Shown here piece by piece: positions 1 to 9,591 of a stretch of DNA of 64,000 bases. The stretch is taken from NCBI GenBank assembly GCA_040388375.1, contig JAZKBU010000004.1:124001-188000 (forward strand), read 5' to 3'. The position numbers were made by a program, and so were the translations under genes. Below the pieces are notes generated by a model. The model did not search any database and had not been told where the DNA came from. It worked only from the letters and a program-made list of their open reading frames with translations. Position 1 is the first letter of the stretch, and each line of letters opens with the position of its first letter. Source of the stretch: Bacteroidota bacterium (GTDB taxonomy: Bacteria > Bacteroidota > Bacteroidia > UKL13-3).

Positions 1-366
1 TCAACTACTGTTAATAAATACCTTTTTATTGATAACCAATTGAATTTCTTAGACAATCAAATAATTTTTTACCGACTTAAGCAAATTGATTACAATGGCT
101 CTTTTGAGTATTCTAACATATTATCAATAAGTTTAAACACCGAAAAAACTTTTATTACTGTTTATCCCGTTCCATTGCAAAATAAACTCTCTGTTAATAT
201 TAATAGTGAGGAAACCGTTTTATCCCTATCGTTGATAGATATAAATGGAAAAGAGGTAGCATATTCAAACAGTAATAATATTGACTTATACTCCATAAAT
301 AACGGTATTTATTTTATTAAAGTAATAAGCGATAAAAAAACATATTTACAAAAAGTAGTCAAATAA
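1..366 (+). CDS. T9SS type A sorting domain protein, C-terminal end only (partial)
   Basis: The frame is open from the first base, so the start lies outside the window and only about 121 residues are visible. They form a typical type A C-terminal sorting domain: the strand 'VYPVPLQN', then 'LSLIDINGKEV', then the closing 'GIYFIKV' strand and a basic C-terminus. In Bacteroidota this domain directs export across the outer membrane by the type IX secretion system, with removal of the domain at the surface. The catalytic or binding part of the protein is not visible, so its job cannot be named. The stop is 11 bases before the next start, so it may be read together with the glycan genes that follow. 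Confidence 0.85.
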   Translation, partial: STTVNKYLFIDNQLNFLDNQIIFYRLKQIDYNGSFEYSNILSISLNTEKTFITVYPVPLQNKLSVNINSEETVLSLSLIDINGKEVAYSNSNNIDLYSINNGIYFIKVISDKKTYLQKVVK

Positions 367-377
367 TTACCACAATT

Positions 378-1307
378 GTGTTTAACACCCCGATACTCTT
401 TTTAATATTTAATAGACCCGATACTACAAAGCAAGTTTTTGAAAGTATAAAAAGCATAAAACCAAAAAGGCTATATATAGCCGCTGATGGCCCAAGACCT
501 AATAAAATAAATGAAACTGAACTATGTAAACAAACAAGAAATATTATTAGTAATATTGATTGGGACTGTGATGTAAAAACTCTTTACAGAGAAACCAATC
601 TTGGATGTAAAATAGCTGTTAGTTCTGCGATTGATTGGTTCTTTGAAAATGAAGAACAAGGAATAATTTTAGAAGACGATTGTTTGCCAAATATAACTTT
701 CTATAATTTTTGTGAGGTTCTGCTTGAAAAATACAAACACCATCCTGAAATAATGCATATTGGTGGAATTAATCTCCAAAAAGGTATACAAAGAGGTAGT
801 GGAAGTTTTTATTTTTCAAATTACAATCACATATGGGGCTGGGCAACTTGGAAAAGAGCTTGGATTAATTATGATGTTGATATTAAAACATGCAATGAAA
901 ATGAATGTAAAGAAATGTTACAGGGTCTATTTAGTTCTAAAAAGGAAAGAGTCTTTTGGGAAAATCTTTTTTCTGGCTTTATAAACAAAAAAATAGATAC
1001 CTGGGATTATCAATGGACCTATAGCATCTGGCAAAACAATGGAATTAGCATTATTCCAAATAAAAATCTTGTTTCAAACATTGGTTTTAATACAGATGGT
1101 ACACATACAACAGGACCAGACATTTTAGGATTTAGTGAAAATAAGGTAGAAAGCATTTCTACTATTCATTTCCCAGACCAAATATCCATTGATAAAAACG
1201 CAGATACGTTTACCTATAAAAATTTTATAAATCCAACTTTATTTATTTATTTATGCAAAAAAGTGATTTATAAATTTAGAAATTATAAGCAAAAATGGAC
1301 AAAATAA
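378..1307 (+). CDS. Glycosyltransferase (GT-A fold, HlpA/family 2-like)
   Basis: 309 residues from a GTG start. The N-terminus ('PILFLIFNRPDTT', then 'YIAADGPR') matches the nucleotide-diphospho-sugar transferase group often labelled hemolytic protein HlpA-like. An acidic 'LEDDC' around residue 98 is the likely metal/nucleotide-binding DxD equivalent, and 'WGWATWKRAW' near residue 154 is a conserved signature of these proteins. There is no signal peptide, so it should act in the cytoplasm, adding a sugar to a lipid- or protein-linked glycan. It overlaps the next gene by 13 bases and is followed by two methyltransferases and a GT9 enzyme, which points to a surface polysaccharide or glycoprotein-glycan operon. 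Donor and acceptor are unknown. Confidence 0.8.
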   Translation: MFNTPILFLIFNRPDTTKQVFESIKSIKPKRLYIAADGPRPNKINETELCKQTRNIISNIDWDCDVKTLYRETNLGCKIAVSSAIDWFFENEEQGIILEDDCLPNITFYNFCEVLLEKYKHHPEIMHIGGINLQKGIQRGSGSFYFSNYNHIWGWATWKRAWINYDVDIKTCNENECKEMLQGLFSSKKERVFWENLFSGFINKKIDTWDYQWTYSIWQNNGISIIPNKNLVSNIGFNTDGTHTTGPDILGFSENKVESISTIHFPDQISIDKNADTFTYKNFINPTLFIYLCKKVIYKFRNYKQKWTK

Positions 1308-2074
1308 CTATTTGCAAAATTTGCAATAACAATTCAGAAAATATATTTACGAGTAAAATATTAAAAAAATATGATGTTTCTTTTTTTCAATGCACCCAAT
1401 GTAAATTTATACAAACTGAAAATCCATATTGGATTGAAGAGTCTTATCAAAACGCTTTAAATTTATCAGATACGGGACTTATTTTAAGAAATCAAATATT
1501 TAGTAAAGGCTTAACTCCATTTCTTTTCTTCAATTTTAAACCGGAAGATACTTTTTTAGACTATGCTGGTGGCTATGGTATTTTTACACGTATGATGCGG
1601 GATATTGGATTTAACTTTTATTGGATAGATAAGTATGCGGGAAATTTAGCCAGCCGTGGATTCGAACATACTCCAAGTAATAATTACAAAGCATTAACAG
1701 CATTTGAGGTATTTGAACATCTTGTTGATCCACTTAAAGAGATTGAGGAAATGTTGCAATACGCTGATACGATAATCTTTTCGACACAATTAATACCCGA
1801 TGTTTTACCCAATTTAGATTGGTGGTATTATGGTTTTAATCACGGTCAACATATTGCTTTTTATCACAAGAATAGTCTTCAATTTATTGCTAAAAAATAT
1901 AACTTAAACTTAGTTAGTAATAATTCTAATCTGCATATATTAACCAAACGAAATATTTCATCTTTTAGCTTTCAGGTTATCCTAAAACTCTCGAAGTTTG
2001 GGATATTTAACTTTTTAAAACTATTTTTGAAAAGCAAAACATTTTCCGATTCACAAATACTAAATAACAGATAG
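1295..2074 (+). CDS. Class I SAM-dependent methyltransferase with N-terminal zinc-ribbon-like motif
   Basis: 259 residues. Two CxxC pairs in the first 40 residues ('CKIC' and 'CTQC') look like a small zinc-binding knuckle, as in methyltransferases of the Methyltransf_23 type with an N-terminal Zn domain. A Rossmann motif I follows ('FLDYAGGYGIFT', about residue 88), with 'FEVFEHLVDP' near residue 146 as the motif IV region. It probably methylates a sugar nucleotide or glycan end. It overlaps the upstream glycosyltransferase and is 7 bases from the next methyltransferase, so all are probably one operon. The substrate is inferred from context only. Confidence 0.78.
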   Translation: MDKITICKICNNNSENIFTSKILKKYDVSFFQCTQCKFIQTENPYWIEESYQNALNLSDTGLILRNQIFSKGLTPFLFFNFKPEDTFLDYAGGYGIFTRMMRDIGFNFYWIDKYAGNLASRGFEHTPSNNYKALTAFEVFEHLVDPLKEIEEMLQYADTIIFSTQLIPDVLPNLDWWYYGFNHGQHIAFYHKNSLQFIAKKYNLNLVSNNSNLHILTKRNISSFSFQVILKLSKFGIFNFLKLFLKSKTFSDSQILNNR

Positions 2075-2081
2075 CAGAATA

Positions 2082-2801
2082 ATGAGTACAAATGAAGATA
2101 TAAAAAAACATAGTTATTTTAATAACAGACAAGTAGGTGCAGATTATTATAGTGAATATAAAATACCTAAATACTTAAAAGCATCTTTACCAACTGATAA
2201 AAATATAAATGTTTTAGACATTGGATGTGGTTTTGGACAGTTTCTATTTGCTTTAAAACAACTAGGATATAAAAATTTAAAGGGAATAGATATAAATGAT
2301 GAATCTATAAATGAGTGTAATATAAAAGGGCTCGATGCTGAACAAATAAATGATATTCGTGAGTATGCCTTAAATTCAAAAGAAAAATATGATTTCATTA
2401 CTATGAGTCATGTTTTAGAACATATTGATAAGGAAAAAATTATTGACACACTTTTTCATATTAGAAAATATTTGTTAAAGGAGGGTGGCCAATTTGTATT
2501 AATGGTGCCGAATGCACAATCATACACAGGTGCATATTGGCGATATGAAGATTTTACTCATACCATTATGTTTACTGCCGGTAGCTGCATATATGTTCTT
2601 AAGTCTGCCGGATTTAAAGATATATCTTTTATAGATCCTGACGGAACTGAACATTTAAGCTTTATAAAAAAATATATTATTAAATTCCTTTATAAAATAC
2701 ATACCTTAAAAGAAGACTTTTGGAACACTGCTTTACAAACATCTTTTCATAAGCCTAGTCCAAGAATATATAGTTTTGAATTAAAAGTTGTTGCAAAGTA
2801 A
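2082..2801 (+). CDS. Class I SAM-dependent methyltransferase
   Basis: 239 residues with a clear SAM-binding motif I ('VLDIGCGFGQFL', about residue 45), an acidic end of strand 2 ('GIDINDE') and 'MSHVLEHI' as the post-motif seen in Methyltransf_11/23 enzymes. No signal peptide or membrane segment. It sits between another methyltransferase and a GT9 glycosyltransferase, so a role in decorating a surface glycan is likely but inferred. It is clearly different from its neighbour: it lacks the N-terminal CxxC pairs, so this is not a simple tandem duplication. Confidence 0.82.
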   Translation: MSTNEDIKKHSYFNNRQVGADYYSEYKIPKYLKASLPTDKNINVLDIGCGFGQFLFALKQLGYKNLKGIDINDESINECNIKGLDAEQINDIREYALNSKEKYDFITMSHVLEHIDKEKIIDTLFHIRKYLLKEGGQFVLMVPNAQSYTGAYWRYEDFTHTIMFTAGSCIYVLKSAGFKDISFIDPDGTEHLSFIKKYIIKFLYKIHTLKEDFWNTALQTSFHKPSPRIYSFELKVVAK

Positions 2802-2827
2802 ATTTAGTTTACTAACAAGTAGTCTTA

Positions 2828-3991
2828 ATGTTTTTCAAGCTCCGCATTAGATACATTTTAAGGTGCCTTTATTTTTGGCTGAGTGATACTGGTGTTTTTA
2901 CTAAAAAGTTAAAACAAGAAGTAAAACACAACTCTTTAATTATTGTTCATACTGATGCAATTGGTGATTATTTATTGTTTAGAAATTTTATAGAAACAAT
3001 TAAAAAGAGCCATAAGTATAAAGATTTTTCTATTACCCTATGTGGAAATGCATTGTATAAAAACTTGGCCGAAACGTTCGATAAAAATTTAATTGACGAT
3101 TTCATTTGGGTAGATAAATCACAATTTCAATTTAATAACGCCTATAGAAAATCGCTTTTAAAAACAATTGGCCAAAACAATTATACAGTAGCTATTAACC
3201 CTTCCTATTCACGCGATTTTGTTTTTGCTGATAGCATCATTAGGGCAATAAATGCAACACATAAAATTGGCCAAAAAGCAGACTCTATCAATAGCTACAA
3301 GTTTTTTACTTTCATATCAAACAACTGGTATTCTAATTTAATTGATACGGGAAATGGTGTAATATTTGAATTTTATAGAAATCAAAGATTCATTGAACAA
3401 GTAATCAATGAAAACATAAAAAATATTACTCCATCTATTCAAACTGAGAATAAAAACATACAACAAGCTCCCTTTGTTGTTTTATTTCCGGGTGCTGGCG
3501 AAAAACAAAAACAATGGTCTGTTCATAGTTTTGCATCATGTGCCAAACAGATAATATCATTTAACAAATTTGAAATTTTTATATGTGGCAGTAAAAACGA
3601 CTTTCCATTAGGAGAAGATATTAAGGATTATTGCTCAAGTGATCTGGTAATAAACTTATGCGGCAATACATCGCTAACACAACTTACTGAAAAAATAAAC
3701 CATGCGTCATTGCTTATTACCAATGACTCAAGTGCATTGCATATTGCTGCATGTACTTTAACACCTGCTATTTGTTTAGGCAATGGAAGACATTACGGGC
3801 GGTTTACTCCTTATCCTGATGGAATGGCCAATCATTTACATTTTATTTTTCCGAATAAAATTGAGCAAATGGCTTTAACAAACCCAAATGAATTAAAGCA
3901 ATTAACACTACACTATTCTTTTGCTTCTATTAGTGATATTGATACAGAAAGTGTAATGGAACTTGCTAATAAAGTTCTACATTTAAAATAA
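2828..3991 (+). CDS. Glycosyltransferase family 9 (heptosyltransferase-like)
   Basis: 387 residues. The N-terminal 'LIIVHTDAIGDYLLFRNF' is the GT9 acceptor-side signature. The C-terminal half has 'VVLFPGAGEKQKQW' (about residue 218) and 'LLITNDSSALHIAA', the nucleotide-sugar binding part of ADP-heptose:LPS heptosyltransferases (GT-B fold). It should act at the cytoplasmic face of the inner membrane on a lipid-linked glycan or LPS core. The context is the surface-glycan genes directly upstream. Whether the donor is really ADP-heptose cannot be read from the sequence. It is the last gene of the cluster; a gap of 71 bases follows. Confidence 0.85.
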   Translation: MFFKLRIRYILRCLYFWLSDTGVFTKKLKQEVKHNSLIIVHTDAIGDYLLFRNFIETIKKSHKYKDFSITLCGNALYKNLAETFDKNLIDDFIWVDKSQFQFNNAYRKSLLKTIGQNNYTVAINPSYSRDFVFADSIIRAINATHKIGQKADSINSYKFFTFISNNWYSNLIDTGNGVIFEFYRNQRFIEQVINENIKNITPSIQTENKNIQQAPFVVLFPGAGEKQKQWSVHSFASCAKQIISFNKFEIFICGSKNDFPLGEDIKDYCSSDLVINLCGNTSLTQLTEKINHASLLITNDSSALHIAACTLTPAICLGNGRHYGRFTPYPDGMANHLHFIFPNKIEQMALTNPNELKQLTLHYSFASISDIDTESVMELANKVLHLK

Positions 3992-4062
3992 AGCAACCTC
4001 ATTTTTTACTACTAATAAAATGGTTTATTTGCCATTGAAATGGCAAGCTAAAAATTACACTT

Positions 4063-4647
4063 TTGAAAATACTGCTTTTAGATAATTTTGATTCCTTCAC
4101 CTATATGCTCAAAGACTATTTGGAGCAATGTGGGTGCAATTGCCTTGTTTACAGAAACAATACCATTACTATAGCTGAGTTAAATTTGATTGAGTTTGAC
4201 GCCATTGTTATTTCTCCCGGCCCTAAAGTTCCTAAAGTATCCGGTATATTAATGGATTTAATTAGTGCTTACCACCAGCAAAAACCAATATTGGGTATAT
4301 GTTTAGGCCATCAGGCTATTGGTGAGTTTTTTGGCGCTGAGTTACATAAAGCAATTTTACCCAGACACGGAAAAGTAGATTCTATGAATCACACGCACGA
4401 TTTAATGTTTGACAACATTACCAGTCCGTTTAATGCTACGCGCTACCACTCTTTAATTATTGATAAATTGCCTGCAAGCTTAATAGCAACGTGTTTCTGT
4501 AAAAACGAGGTAATGGCATTTAAACATACATCATTACCTATATGGGGAATTCAATTTCATCCTGAAAGTTGTGAAACACAATATGGCTTACAATTAATTA
4601 AAAACTTTATTGATCGGGCAAAAACAAACACGCTTTCTTTCTGTTAA
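4063..4647 (+). CDS. pabA: Class I glutamine amidotransferase, anthranilate / 4-amino-4-deoxychorismate synthase component II
   Basis: 194 residues, the usual size for PabA/TrpG. It begins at a TTG codon that gives the canonical N-terminus 'MKILLLDNFDSFTY'; no ATG fits. The nucleophile elbow 'GICLGHQ' puts the catalytic Cys near residue 80, and 'FHPES' near residue 165 gives the His and Glu of the triad. It supplies ammonia from glutamine to component I for folate (PabB) or tryptophan (TrpE) synthesis. No component I gene or trp operon is in the window, so a stand-alone pabA-type role is more likely than trpG, but the two cannot be told apart here. Confidence 0.85.
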   Translation: MKILLLDNFDSFTYMLKDYLEQCGCNCLVYRNNTITIAELNLIEFDAIVISPGPKVPKVSGILMDLISAYHQQKPILGICLGHQAIGEFFGAELHKAILPRHGKVDSMNHTHDLMFDNITSPFNATRYHSLIIDKLPASLIATCFCKNEVMAFKHTSLPIWGIQFHPESCETQYGLQLIKNFIDRAKTNTLSFC

Positions 4648-4753
4648 GTTTTTGTGTTTATTTACACTGCTTTTATCAATTATATCGTTTTTACTTAGGT
4701 GTTGGAAAGATTTCAACTCTAAGTATATTTGCTTAAAAATCATTACTAATTAA

Positions 4754-5410
4754 ATGTTTGCTTTTCAACTTGTTTCAAACGAAGTATTTGCGCTCAAACC
4801 TAGCGATAGTGCATCTAATGCCTTGTTGTTTATGGACGATTGGGGAATAAAAGACTTGCCGGTAGTTCAAAATAATAAGCTTTTAGGTACTGTTAACGAG
4901 CAAATGCTTTTATCTTATAGTAGCGAAAAAGTAACCGACTTACTAAATCCACAACCTCCCTTTTGCTATGAAAACACGCATTTGTATGATATATTAAAAT
5001 TATTATTTACCTCCAATATCAGCGCTATATCTGTAATTGATGCGGAGCAAAATTTTAAAGGTATTGTTACCGCTAAAGATTTGGCTAAACAAATATTTAA
5101 CAACAGCAGCCTGGGCCAGGAAGGTGGTATTATTGTATTACAAATGCTTGCTACCAATTATTCGTTAGCTGAAATTGCTCGTATAACTGAGGTAAACAAT
5201 GCTAAAATTTTATACATGCACGTGCATCCGCTGGGAGATGAGAATAACACCATACAGGTATCTTTAAAATATAATGTTATAGACTTAAAATATATAATTG
5301 CCACTTTTGAACGATTCAGCTACGATATTATTTTTGCATCGGTTCAACGTGATGACGAAGATAATTTTAACGCCAGATATAGTTGGCTGATTAAATATTT
5401 GAATACATAG
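4754..5410 (+). CDS. CBS-domain protein
   Basis: 218 residues. Two CBS motifs make up the first ~120 residues ('ALKPSDSASNALLFMDDWGIKDLPVV' region, then 'DILKLLFTSNISAISVIDAEQNFKGIVTAKDL'), followed by a ~90-residue alpha/beta tail resembling an ACT-like ligand domain. CBS pairs usually bind adenine nucleotides and regulate partners; no catalytic domain is attached. It ends 4 bases before NAD kinase, an arrangement widespread in Bacteroidota, so nucleotide sensing linked to NAD(P) metabolism is a reasonable inference, though the true function is unknown. Confidence 0.8.
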   Translation: MFAFQLVSNEVFALKPSDSASNALLFMDDWGIKDLPVVQNNKLLGTVNEQMLLSYSSEKVTDLLNPQPPFCYENTHLYDILKLLFTSNISAISVIDAEQNFKGIVTAKDLAKQIFNNSSLGQEGGIIVLQMLATNYSLAEIARITEVNNAKILYMHVHPLGDENNTIQVSLKYNVIDLKYIIATFERFSYDIIFASVQRDDEDNFNARYSWLIKYLNT

Positions 5411-5414
5411 AAAC

Positions 5415-6314
5415 ATGCAAATAGCCATATTTGGAAGATATTTTAAAGAAGAACGCTACAATGAGTTGCAGCAGTTTTTTGATTACTTGGAAGAACGAAA
5501 AATAAGTTTTTCTGTCTATAGAAAGTTTTTAGAAGATGGCTTACGAAATGGTTTAAACATTTCACCTAAAACAAAAACTTTCTCTAATTACCAGGACTTT
5601 GAAAAAGCAAAATTTGATTTTGTAGTAAGTATAGGTGGTGATGGTACTATATTGATGTGCTTAGAATTTGTAAGGCATATTGAAACACCGATAATAGGTA
5701 TTAATACCGGCCGCTTAGGTTTTTTAGCTGGTGTTCCTGCTCATGAAGCATGTGCTATGATTGATGAATTAGAGAAAGGTCGTTTTAGCACTGACTCAAG
5801 AACGGTATTGCAACTGGAAAGCAGCAAAGCCAATATGTTTGGTGGCGTAAAGTATGCTTTAAACGATTTTGTACTGCACAAAAAGGATAGCTCCAGTATG
5901 ATTACAATTCATACTTTTATTAATGGCGAATTTCTTAATTCCTATTGGAGCGATGGTTTAATTATATCAACCCCGACTGGAAGTACTGGTTATAACTTAA
6001 GTTGTGGCGGACCTATATTATACCCTTCAAGTGCTAGTTTTGTTATTACGCCTATTGCGCCACATAACTTAAACGTAAGACCTATTATTATATCTGATAA
6101 CAATGTTATATCGTTTGAGGTTGAAGGTCGCAGCACTTCGTTTTTAGCAACGCTTGATTCCCGCTCGGAAAGTATTGAAGCCAGTACACAATTAGCAGTA
6201 CGTAAAGCTGATTTTAAAATGAATTTACTGCGTTTAAACAGTGAGAATTATTTACAAACCTTACGCGAAAAATTGATGTGGGGTTACGATAACAGAAACT
6301 TTAGAAACAGTTAA
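5415..6314 (+). CDS. nadK: NAD kinase
   Basis: 299 residues, normal length. Shows the family hallmarks: 'GGDGT' at residues 74-78 (catalytic Asp), 'GINTGRLGFLA' about residue 95, and the 'SDGLIISTPTGSTGYNLSCGGP' region with the conserved GSTGY segment, plus 'PIAPHNLNVRPI'. It phosphorylates NAD to NADP in the cytoplasm. It lies 4 bases after the CBS-domain gene, so the two are co-transcribed, and transcription ends at the perfect hairpin just downstream. In many Bacteroidota the next genes would be uppS and bamA; here they are replaced by the convergent DUF2723 gene. Confidence 0.96.
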   Translation: MQIAIFGRYFKEERYNELQQFFDYLEERKISFSVYRKFLEDGLRNGLNISPKTKTFSNYQDFEKAKFDFVVSIGGDGTILMCLEFVRHIETPIIGINTGRLGFLAGVPAHEACAMIDELEKGRFSTDSRTVLQLESSKANMFGGVKYALNDFVLHKKDSSSMITIHTFINGEFLNSYWSDGLIISTPTGSTGYNLSCGGPILYPSSASFVITPIAPHNLNVRPIIISDNNVISFEVEGRSTSFLATLDSRSESIEASTQLAVRKADFKMNLLRLNSENYLQTLREKLMWGYDNRNFRNS

Positions 6315-6342
6315 CTATTTTACTTTTCATTAGAGCAAAAGA

Positions 6343-6377
6343 AACCCCGTTATAAATTAAGTTTATAACGGGGTTTT
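6343..6377. terminator. Bidirectional rho-independent terminator between nadK and the DUF2723 gene
   Basis: Perfect 15-bp inverted repeat (arms 6343-6357 and 6363-6377) with a 5-nt loop. The arms contain a CCCCG/CGGGG core and end in A/T runs on both sides, so it can act on both converging transcripts. Confidence 0.9.
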
Positions 6378-6399
6378 ATATTAAGTTTAAATAGCAAGG

Positions 6400-9300
6400 T
6401 TATTGTATACCTGCAGTAATCACATTTAATTTATCGCTTAATTCTTTAGCTGTTTTATCTTGTTTATAAAACTGTGCTACCTGAATACAGTAGCTAATAA
6501 TTTGGATGTTTTCCTCTAACTCCGGTTGAACAGATTTAAATTTCTTAGTACTTTTAAACGTTTTATAGTAACTAGCTTTTATGTTGCTAGTTTCTGTAAT
6601 TTGTTTCAACAATTGATTGGCTTTATCAATTGCACCTGCCTGGAAGTAACCTTCGGCTAAACGAACTGAAAACACATCATGCGAAATATTATACTCAGGC
6701 AATACTCTTTGGCAATAATCTAAGGCTTTAATAGCGCTGTCTTTTTTACCTTCCAGTACTAACTTTTCAGCTAAACGATAAAATATATTTCTAAAGTTTT
6801 TGGTTTGACGTAAAATGGTTTCGTCTAAGTAAACATTCTTATCTTCAATATTACCCCATTTAAACTTATTCATTACGTTATTCCAAAGTACTTTTGAGTT
6901 TATTCTACCGGTACTTGGGTCGTTAGGGTTTTGTTGGTTTAAGATAGGTACTAAACGATATGTTAAACCTTCCATTTGGAAATAGTTTTGCATATTTAAA
7001 TACACATCGCTACCAGTAGTTATAGCCCAATAAATTGGTCTTTTATTAATATTTGAACTTACAATATCAAGCGTTAATAAATCAGGTTTTAACATATTGT
7101 TGCCGTTGCTGATTTCAAACTTAATACTGTCAACCATCATGGCTGCATCTTCTGCTTGTACCACACCATTTTTTAAGCACGCTTCTTTATCAATTTTTAT
7201 GCTGAAACGTTTGGTAGGGTAATAATTAATATACTCACCACTTTGCATTTGCACCTGGCTTGATTTATTGTCATCGCCCATGAAAGCCATTAATTTATTC
7301 AAATCATAAAAATCTGTTTGATTTAAACCTAAGCCCGGATTATCGTAAAATACTACATAATCTCTTGTTCCTTGTATATATTTATCAGGTGTCCAGCTAA
7401 ACTCAACCGGTTTACCATCATATGCCTGACGTCTTAAACCATCTGCATACCAATCGGTACCCAATAAACTTAAGTTAATAATACGTATATCGCTTCTTAT
7501 GTTCTCTACGTTCTGCGCATACCATAATGGGTAGGTATCGTTATCGCCATTGGTAAATAGAATAGCATCTTTTTCGCAACTGTTTAAATAGTCTTCGGCA
7601 AAATGTAATGCTGTAAAACGGTTTGAACGGTTATGGTCATCCCAGTTTTGTTGGCCCATTAAAATAGGTGCTCCCAGTAAACATGCGGCTGTGGTTAAGC
7701 CTGTTGCTACCATTGCATTCATTTTTTTCGATAACCAATCAATAATGGCTAAAACACCCAAGCCAATCCAAATAATAAATGTTTGGTAGGAACCTACATA
7801 GGCATAATCTCGCTCACGTGGCTGATGTGCCGGGAAATTCAGGTATAGAATAATGAAGAATCCGGTAAATAAAAACAAGGTTGTGATTACTGTTGCATCT
7901 TCTTTCTGTTTTCTGAAATGGAAAATTAAACCAATAACACCCAATAATAAAGGAATACCAAAATAGGCATTATGTGCTTTGTTATTTTTTAACAAGGCCG
8001 GTAAATCTTTTTGCGGACCTAATCTCCATTCATCAAAGAAGGTAATACCTGTTATCCAGTTTCCTTTGGTTACATCTCCATAACCTTGTTCATCATTTTG
8101 ACGACCCACAAAATTCCAGAAGAAATAACGCCAGTACATAAACCCTAATTGATATGACAATAAGAAATCTATGTTTTTCCCGAATGTGGCTTTCTTACCT
8201 TCGCCAATGTCTTCCCAATTTCTGTAAGATTGTACATAATCCGGTCTATCTGCCCACATACGTGGTAAAATAGTACAATCTTTAGGATCGTATTCTCTTT
8301 CTAATTTTTCTCCTGCTTCTACGTATTGCTCTTTGCCATTGGCATCAACGGAACGTCTGTAGTTCATTCCTTTTGATTTGGTGCCTGTAGGACGTGCATA
8401 AAAATACTGACCGTACAACAATGGATTATCTCCATACTGCTCACGGTTAATATATGATAACAAAGCAAATGGTTGGTCAGGATCGTTCATGTCTATAGGT
8501 GGATTTCCTAAAGAACGAACTATGATCATAGCATAGCTTGAGAAACCTATTACTATGAATGAGAATGATAATACTATAATGTTTTTAACGGCATTGGAAA
8601 CCTTTGCATAAAAGAATAAGGCGTAAAGAATACCTGTTAAAAGTGCCCAGCCTATAAAGGTACCTAGTCCGGCATTTATATTGAACGATACCAGGAAAAG
8701 TACACCATAGCAAGCCAAGGCTGCGTATAAACTTCTTTTATCGTTGGTTTGGGTATAATGTAATGACGATACCATTAACACCAACATGATAACGATTAAC
8801 ATTAATGTACCTGTGTTGGTAGAAAAACCCATTGAGTTTACGGCAAAATAATCAAGCTTGGTAGCCAAAGTTGGCATGCCCGGTATAATACCAAACTGTA
8901 CAAAACCAATAGCTAATACAGCTACTGCCGAAGCTTTTAAAAACCCCGGTAAAGTATAAGTGTTCTTTTTAAAGTAATAAACGTAAACAATGGCCGGAAT
9001 AACCAATAAATTCAATAAATGGACGCCAATAGCTAAACCAATTAAATAAGCAATTAAAACAATCCAGCGGTCTGCACCTTTTTCGTTTGCTGAATCTTCC
9101 CATTTTAAAATACACCAGAATGTTAAGGTAGTAAAGAAACTTGACGAAGCGTAAACCTCTGCCTCTACTGCTGAAAACCAAAATGTATCGCTAAAGTTAA
9201 GTGTTAATGCACCTACTAAACCTGCTCCCATTACCGCAAAAACTTGTTGTGCTGATAATTGCTGGCCTGCTTTACTCACTATTTTTTTACCTAAATGGGT

Positions 9301-9591
9301 AATGGTCCAGAAAGTAAACATTACACACAAAGCACTGGTAGTAGCTGAAACCATGTTTACCATAAATGCTACCTTGGTAACATCGGAAGCAAAAATAGAA
9401 AACACACGACCAATCATTAAAAACAATGGCGCTCCCGGAGGATGACAAATTTGCAAACGGTATGATGCTGAAATAAACTCACCACAATCCCAGAAACTAA
9501 CTGTTGGTTCAAGGGTTAAAGTGTAAGTAATTAGAGAAATAATAAATGTAATCCAACCGAGTACATTGTTGCTTAAATTGTATTTATTCAT
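6400..9591 (-). CDS. DUF2723 polytopic membrane protein (GT-C-like O-mannosyltransferase family) with C-terminal repeat region
   Basis: 1063 residues. The N-terminal ~600 residues carry about a dozen hydrophobic segments and the DUF2723 signature: 'TLEPTVSFWDCGEFI' with its conserved acidic residues near residue 35, followed by 'CHPPGAPLFLMIGR'. This family (GT117; human TMEM260 is a member that O-mannosylates proteins) has a GT-C fold and uses lipid-linked sugar at the periplasmic face. A second short motif, 'PAHQPRERDYAYVGSY', lies around residue 598. The rest is soluble, with a helical TPR-like end. A role in protein O-glycosylation, common in Bacteroidota, fits but is inferred. Monocistronic by position; it ends at the shared hairpin terminator. 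Confidence 0.85.
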   Translation of the reverse strand: MNKYNLSNNVLGWITFIISLITYTLTLEPTVSFWDCGEFISASYRLQICHPPGAPLFLMIGRVFSIFASDVTKVAFMVNMVSATTSALCVMFTFWTITHLGKKIVSKAGQQLSAQQVFAVMGAGLVGALTLNFSDTFWFSAVEAEVYASSSFFTTLTFWCILKWEDSANEKGADRWIVLIAYLIGLAIGVHLLNLLVIPAIVYVYYFKKNTYTLPGFLKASAVAVLAIGFVQFGIIPGMPTLATKLDYFAVNSMGFSTNTGTLMLIVIMLVLMVSSLHYTQTNDKRSLYAALACYGVLFLVSFNINAGLGTFIGWALLTGILYALFFYAKVSNAVKNIIVLSFSFIVIGFSSYAMIIVRSLGNPPIDMNDPDQPFALLSYINREQYGDNPLLYGQYFYARPTGTKSKGMNYRRSVDANGKEQYVEAGEKLEREYDPKDCTILPRMWADRPDYVQSYRNWEDIGEGKKATFGKNIDFLLSYQLGFMYWRYFFWNFVGRQNDEQGYGDVTKGNWITGITFFDEWRLGPQKDLPALLKNNKAHNAYFGIPLLLGVIGLIFHFRKQKEDATVITTLFLFTGFFIILYLNFPAHQPRERDYAYVGSYQTFIIWIGLGVLAIIDWLSKKMNAMVATGLTTAACLLGAPILMGQQNWDDHNRSNRFTALHFAEDYLNSCEKDAILFTNGDNDTYPLWYAQNVENIRSDIRIINLSLLGTDWYADGLRRQAYDGKPVEFSWTPDKYIQGTRDYVVFYDNPGLGLNQTDFYDLNKLMAFMGDDNKSSQVQMQSGEYINYYPTKRFSIKIDKEACLKNGVVQAEDAAMMVDSIKFEISNGNNMLKPDLLTLDIVSSNINKRPIYWAITTGSDVYLNMQNYFQMEGLTYRLVPILNQQNPNDPSTGRINSKVLWNNVMNKFKWGNIEDKNVYLDETILRQTKNFRNIFYRLAEKLVLEGKKDSAIKALDYCQRVLPEYNISHDVFSVRLAEGYFQAGAIDKANQLLKQITETSNIKASYYKTFKSTKKFKSVQPELEENIQIISYCIQVAQFYKQDKTAKELSDKLNVITAGIQ

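Noticed and set aside
1640-1690. Possible tRNA T-arm (GATTCGAAC)
   Set aside because: Lies within a methyltransferase coding region and no cloverleaf can be drawn around it.
4063-6314. Tryptophan operon
   Set aside because: Only a PabA/TrpG-type amidotransferase is present; neighbours are a CBS protein and NAD kinase, with no trpE, trpD or trpC.
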